From Acidovorax sp. 210-6 (lineage in GTDB: Bacteria; Pseudomonadota; Gammaproteobacteria; Burkholderiales; Burkholderiaceae_C): 64,000 nt of DNA. The notes under the pieces were generated by a model. The model worked only from the letters and a program-made list of their open reading frames with translations, did not search any database and had not been told where the DNA came from. Location: positions 4,071,532 to 4,135,531 of the forward strand of contig NZ_JAACJE010000001.1 in the NCBI RefSeq assembly GCF_010020825.1, in the 5' to 3' direction. A program made the position numbers and the translations under genes. Of the stretch, positions 34,457 through 43,663 are shown in pieces (position 1 is the stretch's first letter; the number at the start of each line of letters is the position of its first letter).

Positions 34457-34498
34457 ACCATACGCCCCTTCCATCGATAGGGGCATGATCCAGGTCAA
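34457..34498 (-). promoter_or_regulatory. FNR-type box and -10 of the ubiUVT array
   Basis: On the minus strand TTGACCTGGATCAT (34498-34485) fits the FNR/Anr pattern with one changed base in each half. TATGGT (34462-34457) lies at the -10 position expected for a class II site, with the same spacing as at the NO reductase-like operon. E. coli ubiUVT is known to be FNR-activated, which supports the call. Confidence 0.6.
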
Positions 34499-34570
34499 GC
34501 AGTGCCGCGCCCTTGCTGGGTCAGTCAGGCGCACAATGGACGATTGCCGCGCGTGCTCTCCTGGCCCCCC

Positions 34571-35734
34571 ATGAACAAGAATCTGTGGCTGCTGGCGCTT
34601 TGCCAGGGCCTTTTCCTGACCAACAACGTCGTCTTCATCGCCATCAACGGCCTGGTCGGCCTGCAACTGGCGCCTTATGGCTGGATGGCCACCCTGCCGG
34701 TCATGGGCTATGTGGTGGGCGGTGCACTGGCCACCGGGCTGGTGGCGCGCACGCAGCAGCGCTGGGGGCGGCAGGTGTCGTTCCAGATCGGCCTGGCCGT
34801 GGCGCTGGCGTCGGCCCTGGCCGGGGCCTGGGCGGTGTACAGCCACAGCTTCTGGCTGCTGTGTGCGGCCACGGTGGTGGCGGGCTACTACAGCGCCAAC
34901 GGGCAGTTGTACCGCTTTGCCGCTGCCGAGCTGGCGGCGCCCGCCTTCCGCGACAAAGCCATTTCGCTGGTGCTGGCCGGGGGCCTGCTGGGCGCCGTGG
35001 CCGGGCCCAACCTGGCCAGCCACACGCGCACGCTGCTGGCCGTGCCTTTTGCCGGGGCTTATGTGGCGCTGGCAGCGGTGGCGCTGCTGTCCATGCTGTG
35101 CATGGCAGCCATCCGTTTTGACGCGCCGCCGCCGCGCACCGCCGCCAGCACCCGCGCCGGGCGCAGCGTGGGCCAGTTGCTGCGCGAGCCCGCCTTTCTG
35201 GTGGCCACGCTGGGCGCCGCGCTGGGCTATGGGGTGATGAACCTGCTCATGGCCGCCACGCCGCTGGCCATGCAGGTGTGCGGCTACGCGTTCGACGACG
35301 CCGCGCTGGTGCTGGAGTGGCATGTGATCGGCATGTTCGCGCCGGGCTTCTTCACCGGCCACCTGATCCAGCGCCTGGGCGTGCTGCCGGTGATGGGGGC
35401 GGGGGTGCTGCTCAACCTGGCCTGCGTGGCCGTGGCGCTGATGGGCGTGGACCTGCACCACTTCGGCATTGCGCTGTTCCTGCTGGGCGTGGGCTGGAAC
35501 TTCCTGTTCACCGGCAGCACCACGCTGTCGCTGCAGGCCTACCGCCCCGAGGAAAAGGACCGTGCGCAGGCCGCCATCAACTTCTTTGTGTTTGCCACCA
35601 TGGCGCTCACATCCTTTGCCTCGGGCGCGCTGGTGACCACGCAGGGCTGGACGCTGCTGAACTACGGCTCGCTCGCGCCCATCGCCTTGACGGGCATGGC
35701 CGTGCTGTGGCTTGCCTTGCGGCGTAAGGCTTAG
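34571..35734 (+). CDS. MFS transporter
   Basis: Major facilitator protein of 387 residues with 12 predicted membrane helices; the longest loop (near residue 185-205, with PPPRTAASTRAGRS) separates the two halves. Helix 2-3 loop motif is weak (ARTQQRWGRQ). The substrate is unknown. The reading frame continues upstream, but homology starts at MNKNLWLLALCQG. It diverges from ubiU across a 168-bp region that carries the FNR-type box, so it might share that control. Confidence 0.85.
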   Translation: MNKNLWLLALCQGLFLTNNVVFIAINGLVGLQLAPYGWMATLPVMGYVVGGALATGLVARTQQRWGRQVSFQIGLAVALASALAGAWAVYSHSFWLLCAATVVAGYYSANGQLYRFAAAELAAPAFRDKAISLVLAGGLLGAVAGPNLASHTRTLLAVPFAGAYVALAAVALLSMLCMAAIRFDAPPPRTAASTRAGRSVGQLLREPAFLVATLGAALGYGVMNLLMAATPLAMQVCGYAFDDAALVLEWHVIGMFAPGFFTGHLIQRLGVLPVMGAGVLLNLACVAVALMGVDLHHFGIALFLLGVGWNFLFTGSTTLSLQAYRPEEKDRAQAAINFFVFATMALTSFASGALVTTQGWTLLNYGSLAPIALTGMAVLWLALRRKA

Positions 35735-35736
35735 TT

Positions 35737-35790
35737 GCTATTATTATGATAGCTGTTGGCGCTTGATGGACGGGCGCCAGAGGCCAAAAT
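35737..35790 (+). repeat. Dispersed ~55 bp repeat
   Basis: Copy starting GCTATTATTATGATAGC and containing GTTGGCGCTTGATGG then GGCGCCAGAGGCC, between two convergent genes. Confidence 0.75.
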
Positions 35791-35793
35791 GCC

Positions 35794-36681
35794 TCAAACT
35801 TTTGCCGGGCACTGCTGCAGCAGCCACTGGCGCAGCAGCGCAAACACCGGCGCGGCCAGCTCCGGGCTTTCGTTGAACAGCTCGTGGTACAGGCCGTCAA
35901 AGCACTGGCTGCGCACGCGCGCGCTGGGCGCAGCGGCGGCAAAGGCGCGGCTGCCTGCGGGTTGCACCAGGCGGTCGGCGCCGGCCCACATCAGCAGCGT
36001 GGGCACGCTCCAGTGCGCGGCGCGGGCCAGGGTGGCGGGGCCGCCGTCGGCAATGAACTGCGCCAGGCGTGCGCTGATGCGGTCGTGGCACAACGGGTCG
36101 GCCACGTAGGCATCGACCACCGCGCGGTCGTGCGAGATGTAGTCCACCTGCAGCCCGTTGCCGATGCGCAGGTTGGGGGCAATGCGTGGCAGCGTGCTCA
36201 GCAGCAGCTTTTGCACGGCATTGAGTCCGGGGTCCAGCGCGGGTGAGGACAGCACCAGCGCATCCACCGGCCGCAGGTGCAGCGACACAAAGCGCGCCGC
36301 CACCAGCCCGCCCATGCTGTGGCCCAGCAGCACCAGGGGCAGGCCCTTGGGCGTGTGGGAGCGCGCGGCGTCCACCATGTCGGCCAGATCTTCCAGCAGG
36401 CGCATGGAGTGGGTCAGCCCGCCGCGCGGCCCGCCCGACTGGCCGTGGCCGTACTGGTCGAACGCACGCACGGCAAAGCCCCACGCGTTCAGGCGCCGGG
36501 CCGTGGCGTCGTAGCGCCCGGCGTGCTCGCCCAGACCATGCACGATGAGCACGGTGCCGCGCTGGGGCTCGTCCTCGGGCAGGGGCCAGTCGTACACGGC
36601 GATGTTTTCACCGTCGCTGGCGGTGAAGGCGCTCAGGGTATAGGCGGGGGATGCGGAGTCGGCGTCGGAGGTCTCAACCAT
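35794..36681 (-). CDS. Alpha/beta hydrolase, monoacylglycerol-lipase-like
   Basis: Serine hydrolase of 295 residues of the Hydrolase_4/lysophospholipase group. Seen: oxyanion motif VHGLGEHAGRYD, nucleophile elbow LLGHSMGGLVAAR, likely catalytic Asp in WAGADRLV, and His in GLYHELFNE. No signal peptide, so probably cytosolic. It is last of a probable three-gene minus-strand unit with the AbrB-family permease and the M20 peptidase. The substrate is inferred only as an acylglycerol or lysophospholipid ester. Confidence 0.88.
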   Translation of the reverse strand: MVETSDADSASPAYTLSAFTASDGENIAVYDWPLPEDEPQRGTVLIVHGLGEHAGRYDATARRLNAWGFAVRAFDQYGHGQSGGPRGGLTHSMRLLEDLADMVDAARSHTPKGLPLVLLGHSMGGLVAARFVSLHLRPVDALVLSSPALDPGLNAVQKLLLSTLPRIAPNLRIGNGLQVDYISHDRAVVDAYVADPLCHDRISARLAQFIADGGPATLARAAHWSVPTLLMWAGADRLVQPAGSRAFAAAAPSARVRSQCFDGLYHELFNESPELAAPVFALLRQWLLQQCPAKV

Positions 36682-36714
36682 GGTGCTGCAGGGGCTGGGC
36701 GTTACTGAAGCGCA

Positions 36715-37773
36715 TCATAGAGGAGGCGGCCCCGCCTGTGCGCTGCCCTGGGCCACACGCCGCGTCACGGCAGGTCCCGCCACCAGCACCACCAGAAAGC
36801 GCGCCAGCTGCATGGCCATCACAAAGCCCGTGTCCACCGCGCTGGTGGCGGCAATCACCGCCATGGAATCGGCCCCGCCAGGGCAGGTGGCCAGAAAGGC
36901 ACTCAAGGCGTCCAGCCCCGTGGTCAGCACCAGCGCCGTGCCGGTGGCCAGGCCCACCCCCATCAGCAGGGCGATGGACAGCAGCACCTGCGGCAGCGCA
37001 CGCAGCGCGTGCAGCGCAATGCCGCGCGTAAAACGCAGGCCCACGCTCCAGCCAATGGCTGCATAGGCCAGCGCCATGAGCGCCGGGGGCAGCGCGGGTG
37101 TCCAGTCCCACAGGCCCTGTACCAGCGCGGCGGCCACCAGCGGCAGCACCATGGAGCCGCCCGCCAGGTTCAGGCGCTGTGCCAGCGCATGGCCGCCCAG
37201 CACCAGGGCAGCGGTCAGCGCCAGCGCCTGCGGCGCCGTGGGCGGCCACCACGGAATGGCGCTGGCACTGTCGGGCAGCGGGCCCACCACGGCGCGCGTG
37301 ACCAGCGCCGCCACCAGCGTGACCACCACCACCCGCGTGTACTGCATGAAGGCCACCAGGCGCACATCGGCGCCAAACGATTCCGACATGACCACCATGG
37401 CCGTGGCCGCCCCCGGCGCCATACCCCACAGGGCCGTGGTGCCGGGCATGACCTGGCGCCGCGTGAGCCACCAGCCCAGCCCGGTGCTGGCGGCAATCAG
37501 CAGCAGCGTTGCGCCCAGAAACACCGGCCAGCTCTGCACCACCGTGCCCAGGTGCTGCGGCTGCAGGCTGTGCGCCATGAGGCAGCCCAGCAGCCCCTGC
37601 CCCCAGCCAAACAAGGTGCGCGGCACGGCCAGCGTGGTGCCGCGCACCGCCACGGCAATGGCGCACACCATGCAGCCCAGCAGCACGGCCGCAGGCACAT
37701 GCAGGGCCAGCAGCGCGGCCGACAGCAGCGCGCTGCCCATGCACAGCGCCAGCCAGTGTCTTGAAGAAGTCAT
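36715..37773 (-). CDS. AbrB-family membrane protein
   Basis: 352-residue integral membrane protein of the AbrB (putative ammonia monooxygenase/duplication) family with about ten helices and an internal two-fold repeat: GWGQGLLGCLMAHSL and GMAPGAATAMVVM in the first half, and the matching PGGADSMAVIAATSAVDTGFVMAMQ in the second. Its molecular function is unresolved; some relatives regulate or transport. An ATG at 37773 was preferred to an upstream TTG. Confidence 0.85.
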   Translation of the reverse strand: MTSSRHWLALCMGSALLSAALLALHVPAAVLLGCMVCAIAVAVRGTTLAVPRTLFGWGQGLLGCLMAHSLQPQHLGTVVQSWPVFLGATLLLIAASTGLGWWLTRRQVMPGTTALWGMAPGAATAMVVMSESFGADVRLVAFMQYTRVVVVTLVAALVTRAVVGPLPDSASAIPWWPPTAPQALALTAALVLGGHALAQRLNLAGGSMVLPLVAAALVQGLWDWTPALPPALMALAYAAIGWSVGLRFTRGIALHALRALPQVLLSIALLMGVGLATGTALVLTTGLDALSAFLATCPGGADSMAVIAATSAVDTGFVMAMQLARFLVVLVAGPAVTRRVAQGSAQAGPPPL

Positions 37774-37833
37774 GGCGCGCGCAAACAAGGTGTGGGTGCA
37801 GCAATGGGCGGGATCAATGCCCCGTCCTCGGTC

Positions 37834-39294
37834 TCAAGGCAGGCTGGCAATCACCTGCGCCACGGCGGCGGTGAGCTTCTTGGCGTAAGGCACATGCAGA
37901 AACTCGTTGGGCCCGTGGGCGTTGCTCTTGGGGCCGAGCACGCCGCAGACCATCATCTGCGCCTGCGGGAAGCCCTGGCTGAGCATGCCCATCAGCGGAA
38001 TGGTGCCGCCCTGGCCGATGAAGCCGCAGGGCGCGCCGAAGTGCGCTTGGCTGGCGGCGTCCAGCGCCTGGGCGAACCAGGGCGCGGTCTCGGGCGCGTT
38101 CCAGCCGTTGGCGCCGCTGGCGATCTCCCAGGTCACCTTGGCCTGGTAGGGGGCGTTGTCTTCGAGCAGCGCCTTCATCTCCTGCACGCAAGCCGCAGCG
38201 TCCACCAGCGGCGGCAGGCGCAGGCTGAGCTTGAAGGCGGTGTAGGGGCGCAGTACGTTGCCCGCGTCCTGCAGGGCCGGAAAACCCTCGGCGCCAGTCA
38301 CGCTGAGCGTGGGCTCCCAGGTGCGCTTGAGCAGGGCCTGCACCGGGTCCGTGGTGGTGGGCAGGGCGGTGAGGGTGGAGCCGCCGCAGTCGTGGTGCGC
38401 CCAGGGGAAGCGCCGGTACACCTCCTCGCCCAGGATGGCCGCCGTGGCGCGCGCCTGTGCCAGGCGCTCGGCGGGCACCTCGCAGTGGAAGCGGGCGGGC
38501 AGCAGGCGCCCGGTGGCGCTGTCCTCCAGCCGGTCGAGCACCTGGCGCATGATGCGGAAACTGGACGGTACCAGGCCCGAGGCGTCGCCCGAGTGGATAC
38601 CCTCGGTGAGGATCTCCACTTTCAGCGTGCCGCTGGCCATGCCGCGCAGGCTGGTGGTGAGCCAGAGCTGGTCGTAGTTGCCCGCGCCCGAATCGAGGCA
38701 GACCACGAGCGCCACCTCGCCCAGGCGGCCCTTGAGCGCGTCGATGTAGGGCAGCAGGTCGCGCGAGCCGCTTTCCTCGCTGGTTTCGATCAGGCCCACG
38801 ATGCGCGGGTGCGGCACGCCCTGGCGCTGCAGCTCCTGCACGGCGGCGATGCTGGCGTACACGGCGTAGCCGTCGTCGGCACCGCCCCGGCCATAGAGCC
38901 TGCCGTCCTCCATCTTGGGCGTCCAGGGGCCGAGGTCGGAGCGCCAGCCGGCGAATTCGGGCTGCTTGTCCAGGTGGCCGTACATCAGCACGGTCTGCGG
39001 GCTGGCGGGGCGCGTGGCGGCGATCTCGAAGAACAGCACCGGCGTGCGGCCCGGCAGGCGCACCACCTCAGCCGTGAGCCCGGCCACCGGCTGGGCCTGC
39101 ACCCAGTCGGCGGCGTTGCGCACCACGGTGTCGAGCAGGCCCGCGCCTTCCCAGCCGGGCTCGAACATGGGCGACTTGGCGGGGATGCGGATGTAGTCGG
39201 TGAGCTGGGGCACGATGCTGGCGTCCCAGACGCCGCTGATGCGGTCCAGCGCGGCGGCGCTGTCCAGCGCCTGGGGAGGGAGGGGAGCGTTCAT
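37834..39294 (-). CDS. M20-family metallopeptidase / dipeptidase
   Basis: Zn-dependent dipeptidase-like enzyme of 486 residues. Metal and catalytic residues are recognisable: LMYGHLDKQP (His and Asp), GRGGADDGYA (bridging Asp), the general-base Glu in IETSEESGSRD, a further Asp in LDSGAG, and a C-terminal His in SNAHGPNEFLHV. The lid domain around GIHSGDASGLVPS is present. It is likely cytosolic and cleaves dipeptides or N-acyl amino acids. It is first of the minus-strand group M20-AbrB-hydrolase. Confidence 0.92.
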   Translation of the reverse strand: MNAPLPPQALDSAAALDRISGVWDASIVPQLTDYIRIPAKSPMFEPGWEGAGLLDTVVRNAADWVQAQPVAGLTAEVVRLPGRTPVLFFEIAATRPASPQTVLMYGHLDKQPEFAGWRSDLGPWTPKMEDGRLYGRGGADDGYAVYASIAAVQELQRQGVPHPRIVGLIETSEESGSRDLLPYIDALKGRLGEVALVVCLDSGAGNYDQLWLTTSLRGMASGTLKVEILTEGIHSGDASGLVPSSFRIMRQVLDRLEDSATGRLLPARFHCEVPAERLAQARATAAILGEEVYRRFPWAHHDCGGSTLTALPTTTDPVQALLKRTWEPTLSVTGAEGFPALQDAGNVLRPYTAFKLSLRLPPLVDAAACVQEMKALLEDNAPYQAKVTWEIASGANGWNAPETAPWFAQALDAASQAHFGAPCGFIGQGGTIPLMGMLSQGFPQAQMMVCGVLGPKSNAHGPNEFLHVPYAKKLTAAVAQVIASLP

Positions 39295-39369
39295 GGCGGT
39301 GGCTTCACATTGGCGCAAAAGCTGCATTCGACCACAAGCCGCCCAGGCCTGTCACAGTGGTGCAATGAA

Positions 39370-40581
39370 CTAATGCAAGGACGTCGGAAAGGTCGCGTGC
39401 GAGGAGGTCATCATCCCCGCATGGGCCATGCGGCCCAGCGTGGCCGTGGTGTGCACGCGGTTGCCGCCGTACTGGCGGGCTTGTTCCAGGGCCTGGTCGG
39501 CCGCGTGGATGAGCTGGTCCCAACTGTCGCCCGGCTCCAGCCGCCCGCCGAACACGCCCACGCTCAGCGTCAGCGCGGGGGTGCCGCCAGGCAGTGGGGG
39601 CAGGTCGCGCGCGGCGTCGCACAGTTGCTCGGCCAGGCGTGCGGCGCCTTGGGCGCTGGTGTCGGGCAGTACCAGCAGCAGCTCGCAGGCGCCGTAGCGG
39701 CCCACGATGTCCTGCGAGCGGATGCGGTTCTGCACCAGCTCCACCATGGAGCACAGCAGGGATTCGCCGTCCTGGCGGGCGCCGCCGGTGTCTTCGCCCA
39801 GCAGGTCGGGCTCCAGCATCAGCACCGCCATGGGCAGGCGGGTGCGGATGGCGCGGGCCACGTCGCGGTCCAGCGCGGCAATGATGGAGCGGCGGTTGGC
39901 AATGCCCGTGGTTTCATCCAGCGCGGCCAGCACCTGGCTGCGCCTGCGGCCCTGGTGGCTGTGCAGCAGCACAAAGCCCACCGTGGCCACCAGCCAGGAG
40001 GCCAGTGCAAACAGCACGCCGGGGATCAGCACCATCGGATCGGTCAGCAGCGACTGCGGGTCGGGCAGCCCCGCCAGCCCGGCCACGGCCAGCGCGGTGT
40101 GGGTGGCCATCAGGCCGCCCAGGCCTGTGGCCACCAGCACGGTGCCACGCTCGGGCAGCGCAAAGCGGCGTTCCAGAAGGTTCCACAGCACCCAGGCGCA
40201 TTGCCCGGCCAGCACGGTACCGGCAAGGGCCGCTGCCAGCCCCAGGTCGGCGTGCCAGGGCAGCAGCACCAGGCCCAGCAGCAGCGGGGGCGGCACCACG
40301 GCGCCCCAGGGCATGGGTTGTTCCTGCTGGCGCGCAATGGCCGCCAACACGCAGGCCAGGGCGCCCGAAGCCAGCATGCCGCCGCCCACCGTGACCCACA
40401 GCACAGGCCACTGCGCGCGCCAGCCCAGCAGGCCGCAGGCCAGCGCCTGCAAGGCCAGTGCCAGTGCCCAGGTGCGCAGCCCGTCGCGGCGGCCACCCCA
40501 GGCGGCCACGGTCAGCCCGGTCGCCAGTGTGAGGGCGACCACGGCCGATGCCAGCATCAGAACAGACCAAACTGTAACCAT
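39370..40581 (-). CDS. Membrane protein with degenerate GGDEF domain
   Basis: 403 residues: a seven- or eight-helix N-terminal membrane region (about 1-210) and a C-terminal GGDEF-fold domain. The catalytic signature is changed to YGACEL, so cyclase activity is unlikely. The RxxD inhibitory site five residues upstream (RSQDIVGRY) is kept, so the protein could bind cyclic-di-GMP as a receptor. The sequence after the domain is short and unremarkable. It is a monocistronic unit downstream of the chemoreceptor gene. Confidence 0.82.
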   Translation of the reverse strand: MVTVWSVLMLASAVVALTLATGLTVAAWGGRRDGLRTWALALALQALACGLLGWRAQWPVLWVTVGGGMLASGALACVLAAIARQQEQPMPWGAVVPPPLLLGLVLLPWHADLGLAAALAGTVLAGQCAWVLWNLLERRFALPERGTVLVATGLGGLMATHTALAVAGLAGLPDPQSLLTDPMVLIPGVLFALASWLVATVGFVLLHSHQGRRRSQVLAALDETTGIANRRSIIAALDRDVARAIRTRLPMAVLMLEPDLLGEDTGGARQDGESLLCSMVELVQNRIRSQDIVGRYGACELLLVLPDTSAQGAARLAEQLCDAARDLPPLPGGTPALTLSVGVFGGRLEPGDSWDQLIHAADQALEQARQYGGNRVHTTATLGRMAHAGMMTSSHATFPTSLH

Positions 40582-40640
40582 GACCCCCTGATTGTTTCAC
40601 CAGTGGGGAATGTGTTGCCAGATGCAAACGAAGAAATAGT

Positions 40641-42617
40641 TCAGCGCTGAGGAGACAGCCCAATCTGCGTGTGTGGTGTGCTTGCATCATGGCCCAGCTT
40701 GAACACCTGCACGGCGGTGGTCAGGCGCTGTGCCTGTTCGCGCAGGCTTTGCGCGGCAGCGGCCGATTGTTCGACCAGGGCGGCGTTCTGCTGGGTCATC
40801 TGGTCGAGCTGGTTGACGGCAGTGTTCACCTGGCCGATGCCGTCGGACTGCTCGGCCGCTGCGGCCGAGATTTCGCCCACGATGTCGCCCACGCGGTGCA
40901 CGGAGGCCACGATCTCGCCCATGGTGGCACCGGCGTTCTGCACCAGTTGGGTGCCGCTGTCCACGCGCTCGACCGAGGCCTGGATGAGCCGCTTGATCTC
41001 GCGCGCGGCTTCGGCCGAGCGGCCTGCCAGGCTGCGCACTTCACTGGCCACCACGGCAAAGCCGCGGCCTTGTTCGCCCGCGCGGGCGGCCTCCACCGCC
41101 GCGTTGAGCGCCAGGATGTTGGTCTGGAAGGCAATGCCGTCGATCACGCCAATGATGTCGCCGATCTTGCGCGAGCTTTGCTGGATATCGCCCATGGTGG
41201 CGACCACCTCGCCTACCACCTGGCCGCCGCGCGTGGCCACTTCGGCGGCGGCGCCCGACATCTGGTGCGCCTGGCGCGCGGCGTCGGCGGACTGTCGCAC
41301 GGTGGCGGTCAGCTCTTCCATGCTTTGTGCGGTCTCGGCCAGGTTGCTGGCGGCGTGCTCGGTGCGGGTGGAGAGGTCCTGGTTGCCCGCCGCGATTTCT
41401 GCGCTGGCGGTGGTGATGCCATCCACCGCCTGGCGCACCTGCAGCAGCATCTGCACGTAGCGCTGGCGCATGGCCTCCACCCCGTGCACCAGGGCGCCGA
41501 TCTCGTCGTGCTTGGCCGACTGGAAGGACTGCGTCAGGTCGCCCTGGCCCACCAGCGTGATGGCGTGGGTGAGCTGGCGCAGCGGCTCGCTCACCCCGCG
41601 CCGCAGCACCACAAACAGGCCCACGCCCAGCAGGCCCAGCGCCAGCGCCATGAGGCCCCACACTGCGTAGCTGACCTGGCGCTGGCTGGCCATGGCCTCG
41701 GCATCGGGCACTTCGGCCACCACCCACCAGCCTTCGGCGCGGGTCTTGCGCAGCAGCGCCCAGGGCGCCTGGGCGTTGGGTTGGAGAATGCCTGCGGCAT
41801 CGCGCACCAGGCCGTCGCTGGCCTGGCCCAGTGCCTCGAAGAACGCGCGGCCTTGTGGGAAGGCCTGCAGCACCTTCTGGCCGCGTGCGCTGGGGTGCAC
41901 GACGAACACGGCTTCGTCCAGGCTGCCGCGCGGGTCGATCACGTACAGGCCGCCGTTGTCGAAAAAGCGCGTCTGCGCCACCTGCTTTTCCAGCATGCCG
42001 TCGAACACGCTGATGTCGTTGCCCACAAAGAGCGCGGCGATGACCTTGCCTGCGGCGTCTTTCACCGGCAGGTAGTAGCCCATGGTGGAGCGCCCCTGGA
42101 TCGGTGTGCGGCCGGCATAGGGCTCGCCCTTGCTGATGTGTCGGTAGGCGCCGCCCTTGCGGTCCAGCGGCGGGCCGGGCACGCGCACGCCCTGGGCGTC
42201 TTTCACGGAGGTGGTGATCTCGACGAAGTCCTCGCCCTTGCGCGCAAAGACAGCGGCCACGCCCCCGGTCTGGGCGGCAAAGGCGTCCACGGCGCTGGTG
42301 TCGCCGTTCACGGGCGCGCCGTAGCTCTTGAGTTCGCCCGTGGCTTCATCGAGCTGCATGGCGCTGTCGAACTGGCGCTGGAAGCTCTTGACCGTTTGCT
42401 GCACCAGCTCGCGGTTGGTGGCGTCGGCCGCGTCCAGCGACTGGGCCACGCTCTGCACGGTGTCGCCCACGCTGCGCACCACCTGCTCCCGGGTGCTGCG
42501 GCTGGTCAGGATGGAAATGGCCAGGCCCACGAGCAGCAGCACCAGCGCCACCAGCACGATGGCGGCCAGCGTGATGCGGCGTGCGACCGAGCGGTTGTCT
42601 GCTGAGGGGTTCCGTAT
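40641..42617 (-). CDS. Methyl-accepting chemotaxis protein, apparent AUA start
   Basis: Transmembrane chemoreceptor, about 658 residues: TM1, a periplasmic Cache-type sensor (about 35-330), TM2, HAMP, and the cytoplasmic signalling hairpin with the conserved tip [32 protein letters not shown]. No ATG, GTG or TTG is found in frame between the perfect AAGGAG at 42629-42624 and the first membrane helix; an ATA (42617) sits six bases after that site. The alternative ATG at 42704 would translate through a palindromic operator. The start is therefore uncertain: a non-canonical AUA, a recent mutation, or a sequence error. Confidence 0.85.
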   Translation of the reverse strand: MRNPSADNRSVARRITLAAIVLVALVLLLVGLAISILTSRSTREQVVRSVGDTVQSVAQSLDAADATNRELVQQTVKSFQRQFDSAMQLDEATGELKSYGAPVNGDTSAVDAFAAQTGGVAAVFARKGEDFVEITTSVKDAQGVRVPGPPLDRKGGAYRHISKGEPYAGRTPIQGRSTMGYYLPVKDAAGKVIAALFVGNDISVFDGMLEKQVAQTRFFDNGGLYVIDPRGSLDEAVFVVHPSARGQKVLQAFPQGRAFFEALGQASDGLVRDAAGILQPNAQAPWALLRKTRAEGWWVVAEVPDAEAMASQRQVSYAVWGLMALALGLLGVGLFVVLRRGVSEPLRQLTHAITLVGQGDLTQSFQSAKHDEIGALVHGVEAMRQRYVQMLLQVRQAVDGITTASAEIAAGNQDLSTRTEHAASNLAETAQSMEELTATVRQSADAARQAHQMSGAAAEVATRGGQVVGEVVATMGDIQQSSRKIGDIIGVIDGIAFQTNILALNAAVEAARAGEQGRGFAVVASEVRSLAGRSAEAAREIKRLIQASVERVDSGTQLVQNAGATMGEIVASVHRVGDIVGEISAAAAEQSDGIGQVNTAVNQLDQMTQQNAALVEQSAAAAQSLREQAQRLTTAVQVFKLGHDASTPHTQIGLSPQR

Positions 42618-42627
42618 GGGTAGCTCC

Positions 42628-42668
42628 TTGACGTAACAAAATGCAGCGTTAATTGACGTAACGTCAAT
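42628..42668 (-). promoter_or_regulatory. Palindromic operator with repeated TTGACGTAAC upstream of the chemoreceptor gene
   Basis: ATTGACGT-A-ACGTCAAT (42652-42668) is a perfect 17-bp palindrome. The ten-base word TTGACGTAAC within it recurs at 42628-42637, 25 bases away, next to the ribosome binding site. Its regulator is unknown. Confidence 0.55.
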
Positions 42669-42757
42669 AATGTACGGGAGCCAGGCGCGCCGGAACAAGC
42701 GCATATTCCCGGATACCGCTGCGTCAGTCGCCACCCAATGCGGTAGTTGCCTGCCGT

Positions 42758-43570
42758 TTACTGCGACGGCGGGGTGCGCCAGCCCAGCCCCGCCGATGTA
42801 CCCGCGCGCGGGCGGTATTCGCAGCCGATCCAGCCGCCATAGCCCAGGGCATCGATCAGCCCGAACAGGTAGGGGTAGTACACCTCGCCCTGGTCGGGTT
42901 CGTGGCGCTCGGGCACGCCGGCGATCTGCACATGGCCCACGCGGCCCGTGGGCAGGTAGCGGCGCAGCTTGGTGGCCAGGTCGCCTTCGACGATCTGGCA
43001 GTGGTACAGGTCCATCTGCACCTTGAGGTGGGGCGAGCCCACGGCGTCGAGCACCGCGTGCGCGTCGTCCTGGCGCTGCAGCAGGTAGCCGGGCATGTCG
43101 CGCGGGTTGATGGGCTCGATCAGCACCTCGCGCCCGCAGGCACCGGCCTGTGCGGAGGCCCAGCGCAGGTTGTCCACGTAGGTCTGGCGGCAGGCGGCGG
43201 GGTCGGCACCTTCGGGCAGGCAGCCCGCCATCAGGTGGATGCGCGGGCAGTCGAGCTGCTCAGCGTAGTGCAGCGCTTCCAGCACCCCGGCGCGAAACTC
43301 GGCCTCGCGCCCCGGCAGGGCGGCGGTGCCGCGTGCGCCCTGGTCCCAGGCCTGGGCCATGGCGCCGCGCGCAAGGCCACCGGGCGGCGCATTGAACAGC
43401 ACCTGGCGCAGCCCGTGTGTGCGCAGTTGCGCTGCCAGCAGCGCGGGTTCGTGGGCGTAGGGGAACAGGTATTCCACACCGGCAAAGCCGTCGCGCGCAG
43501 CGGCGCCAAAGCGTTCCAGAAATGGCAGCTCGGTGTACATCAGGCTCAGGTTGGCGGCAAACTGGGGCAT
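42758..43570 (-). CDS. hyi: Hydroxypyruvate isomerase
   Basis: TIM-barrel isomerase interconverting hydroxypyruvate and tartronate semialdehyde in glyoxylate or glycerate metabolism. From [21 protein letters not shown] it is 270 residues, the usual Hyi length. Metal/catalytic Glu residues are in [14 protein letters not shown] and GCEYRPR, with QMDLYHCQ and [14 protein letters not shown] in between. A longer upstream frame was rejected. Its usual partners (gcl, glxR) are not adjacent, and its neighbour downstream is the chemoreceptor gene. Confidence 0.93.
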   Translation of the reverse strand: MPQFAANLSLMYTELPFLERFGAAARDGFAGVEYLFPYAHEPALLAAQLRTHGLRQVLFNAPPGGLARGAMAQAWDQGARGTAALPGREAEFRAGVLEALHYAEQLDCPRIHLMAGCLPEGADPAACRQTYVDNLRWASAQAGACGREVLIEPINPRDMPGYLLQRQDDAHAVLDAVGSPHLKVQMDLYHCQIVEGDLATKLRRYLPTGRVGHVQIAGVPERHEPDQGEVYYPYLFGLIDALGYGGWIGCEYRPRAGTSAGLGWRTPPSQ

Positions 43571-43605
43571 GGTGTTTGGACGTCTGGAGAATGGGTTTTT
43601 GTGCA

Positions 43606-43659
43606 AGAAACGGCCTTGGCGCCCGTCTAACAAGCGCTGCAAGCTATCATATTCATAGC
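43606..43659 (-). repeat. Dispersed ~55 bp repeat abutting the merR-type gene start
   Basis: Reverse-orientation copy with CAAGCGCTGCAAGCTATCAT and CATAGC ending four bases before the MerR-family ATG, in the hyi / MerR divergent region. Confidence 0.7.
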
Positions 43660-43663
43660 AACC

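Noticed and set aside
33350..35461. A 703-codon frame extending ubiU upstream over the MFS gene
   Set aside because: Antisense to the MFS transporter; UbiU homology begins at MQTHTSSTDG, downstream of the FNR-type promoter.
37792..40650. A 952-codon open frame on the plus strand opposite the M20 peptidase and degenerate GGDEF genes
   Set aside because: High-GC antisense artefact. Its predicted protein is His/Gln/Gly-rich without motifs, while the minus-strand genes have clear domains.
40671..42605. A 644-codon plus-strand frame opposite the chemoreceptor
   Set aside because: Mirror of the chemoreceptor's codon bias; no recognisable domain.
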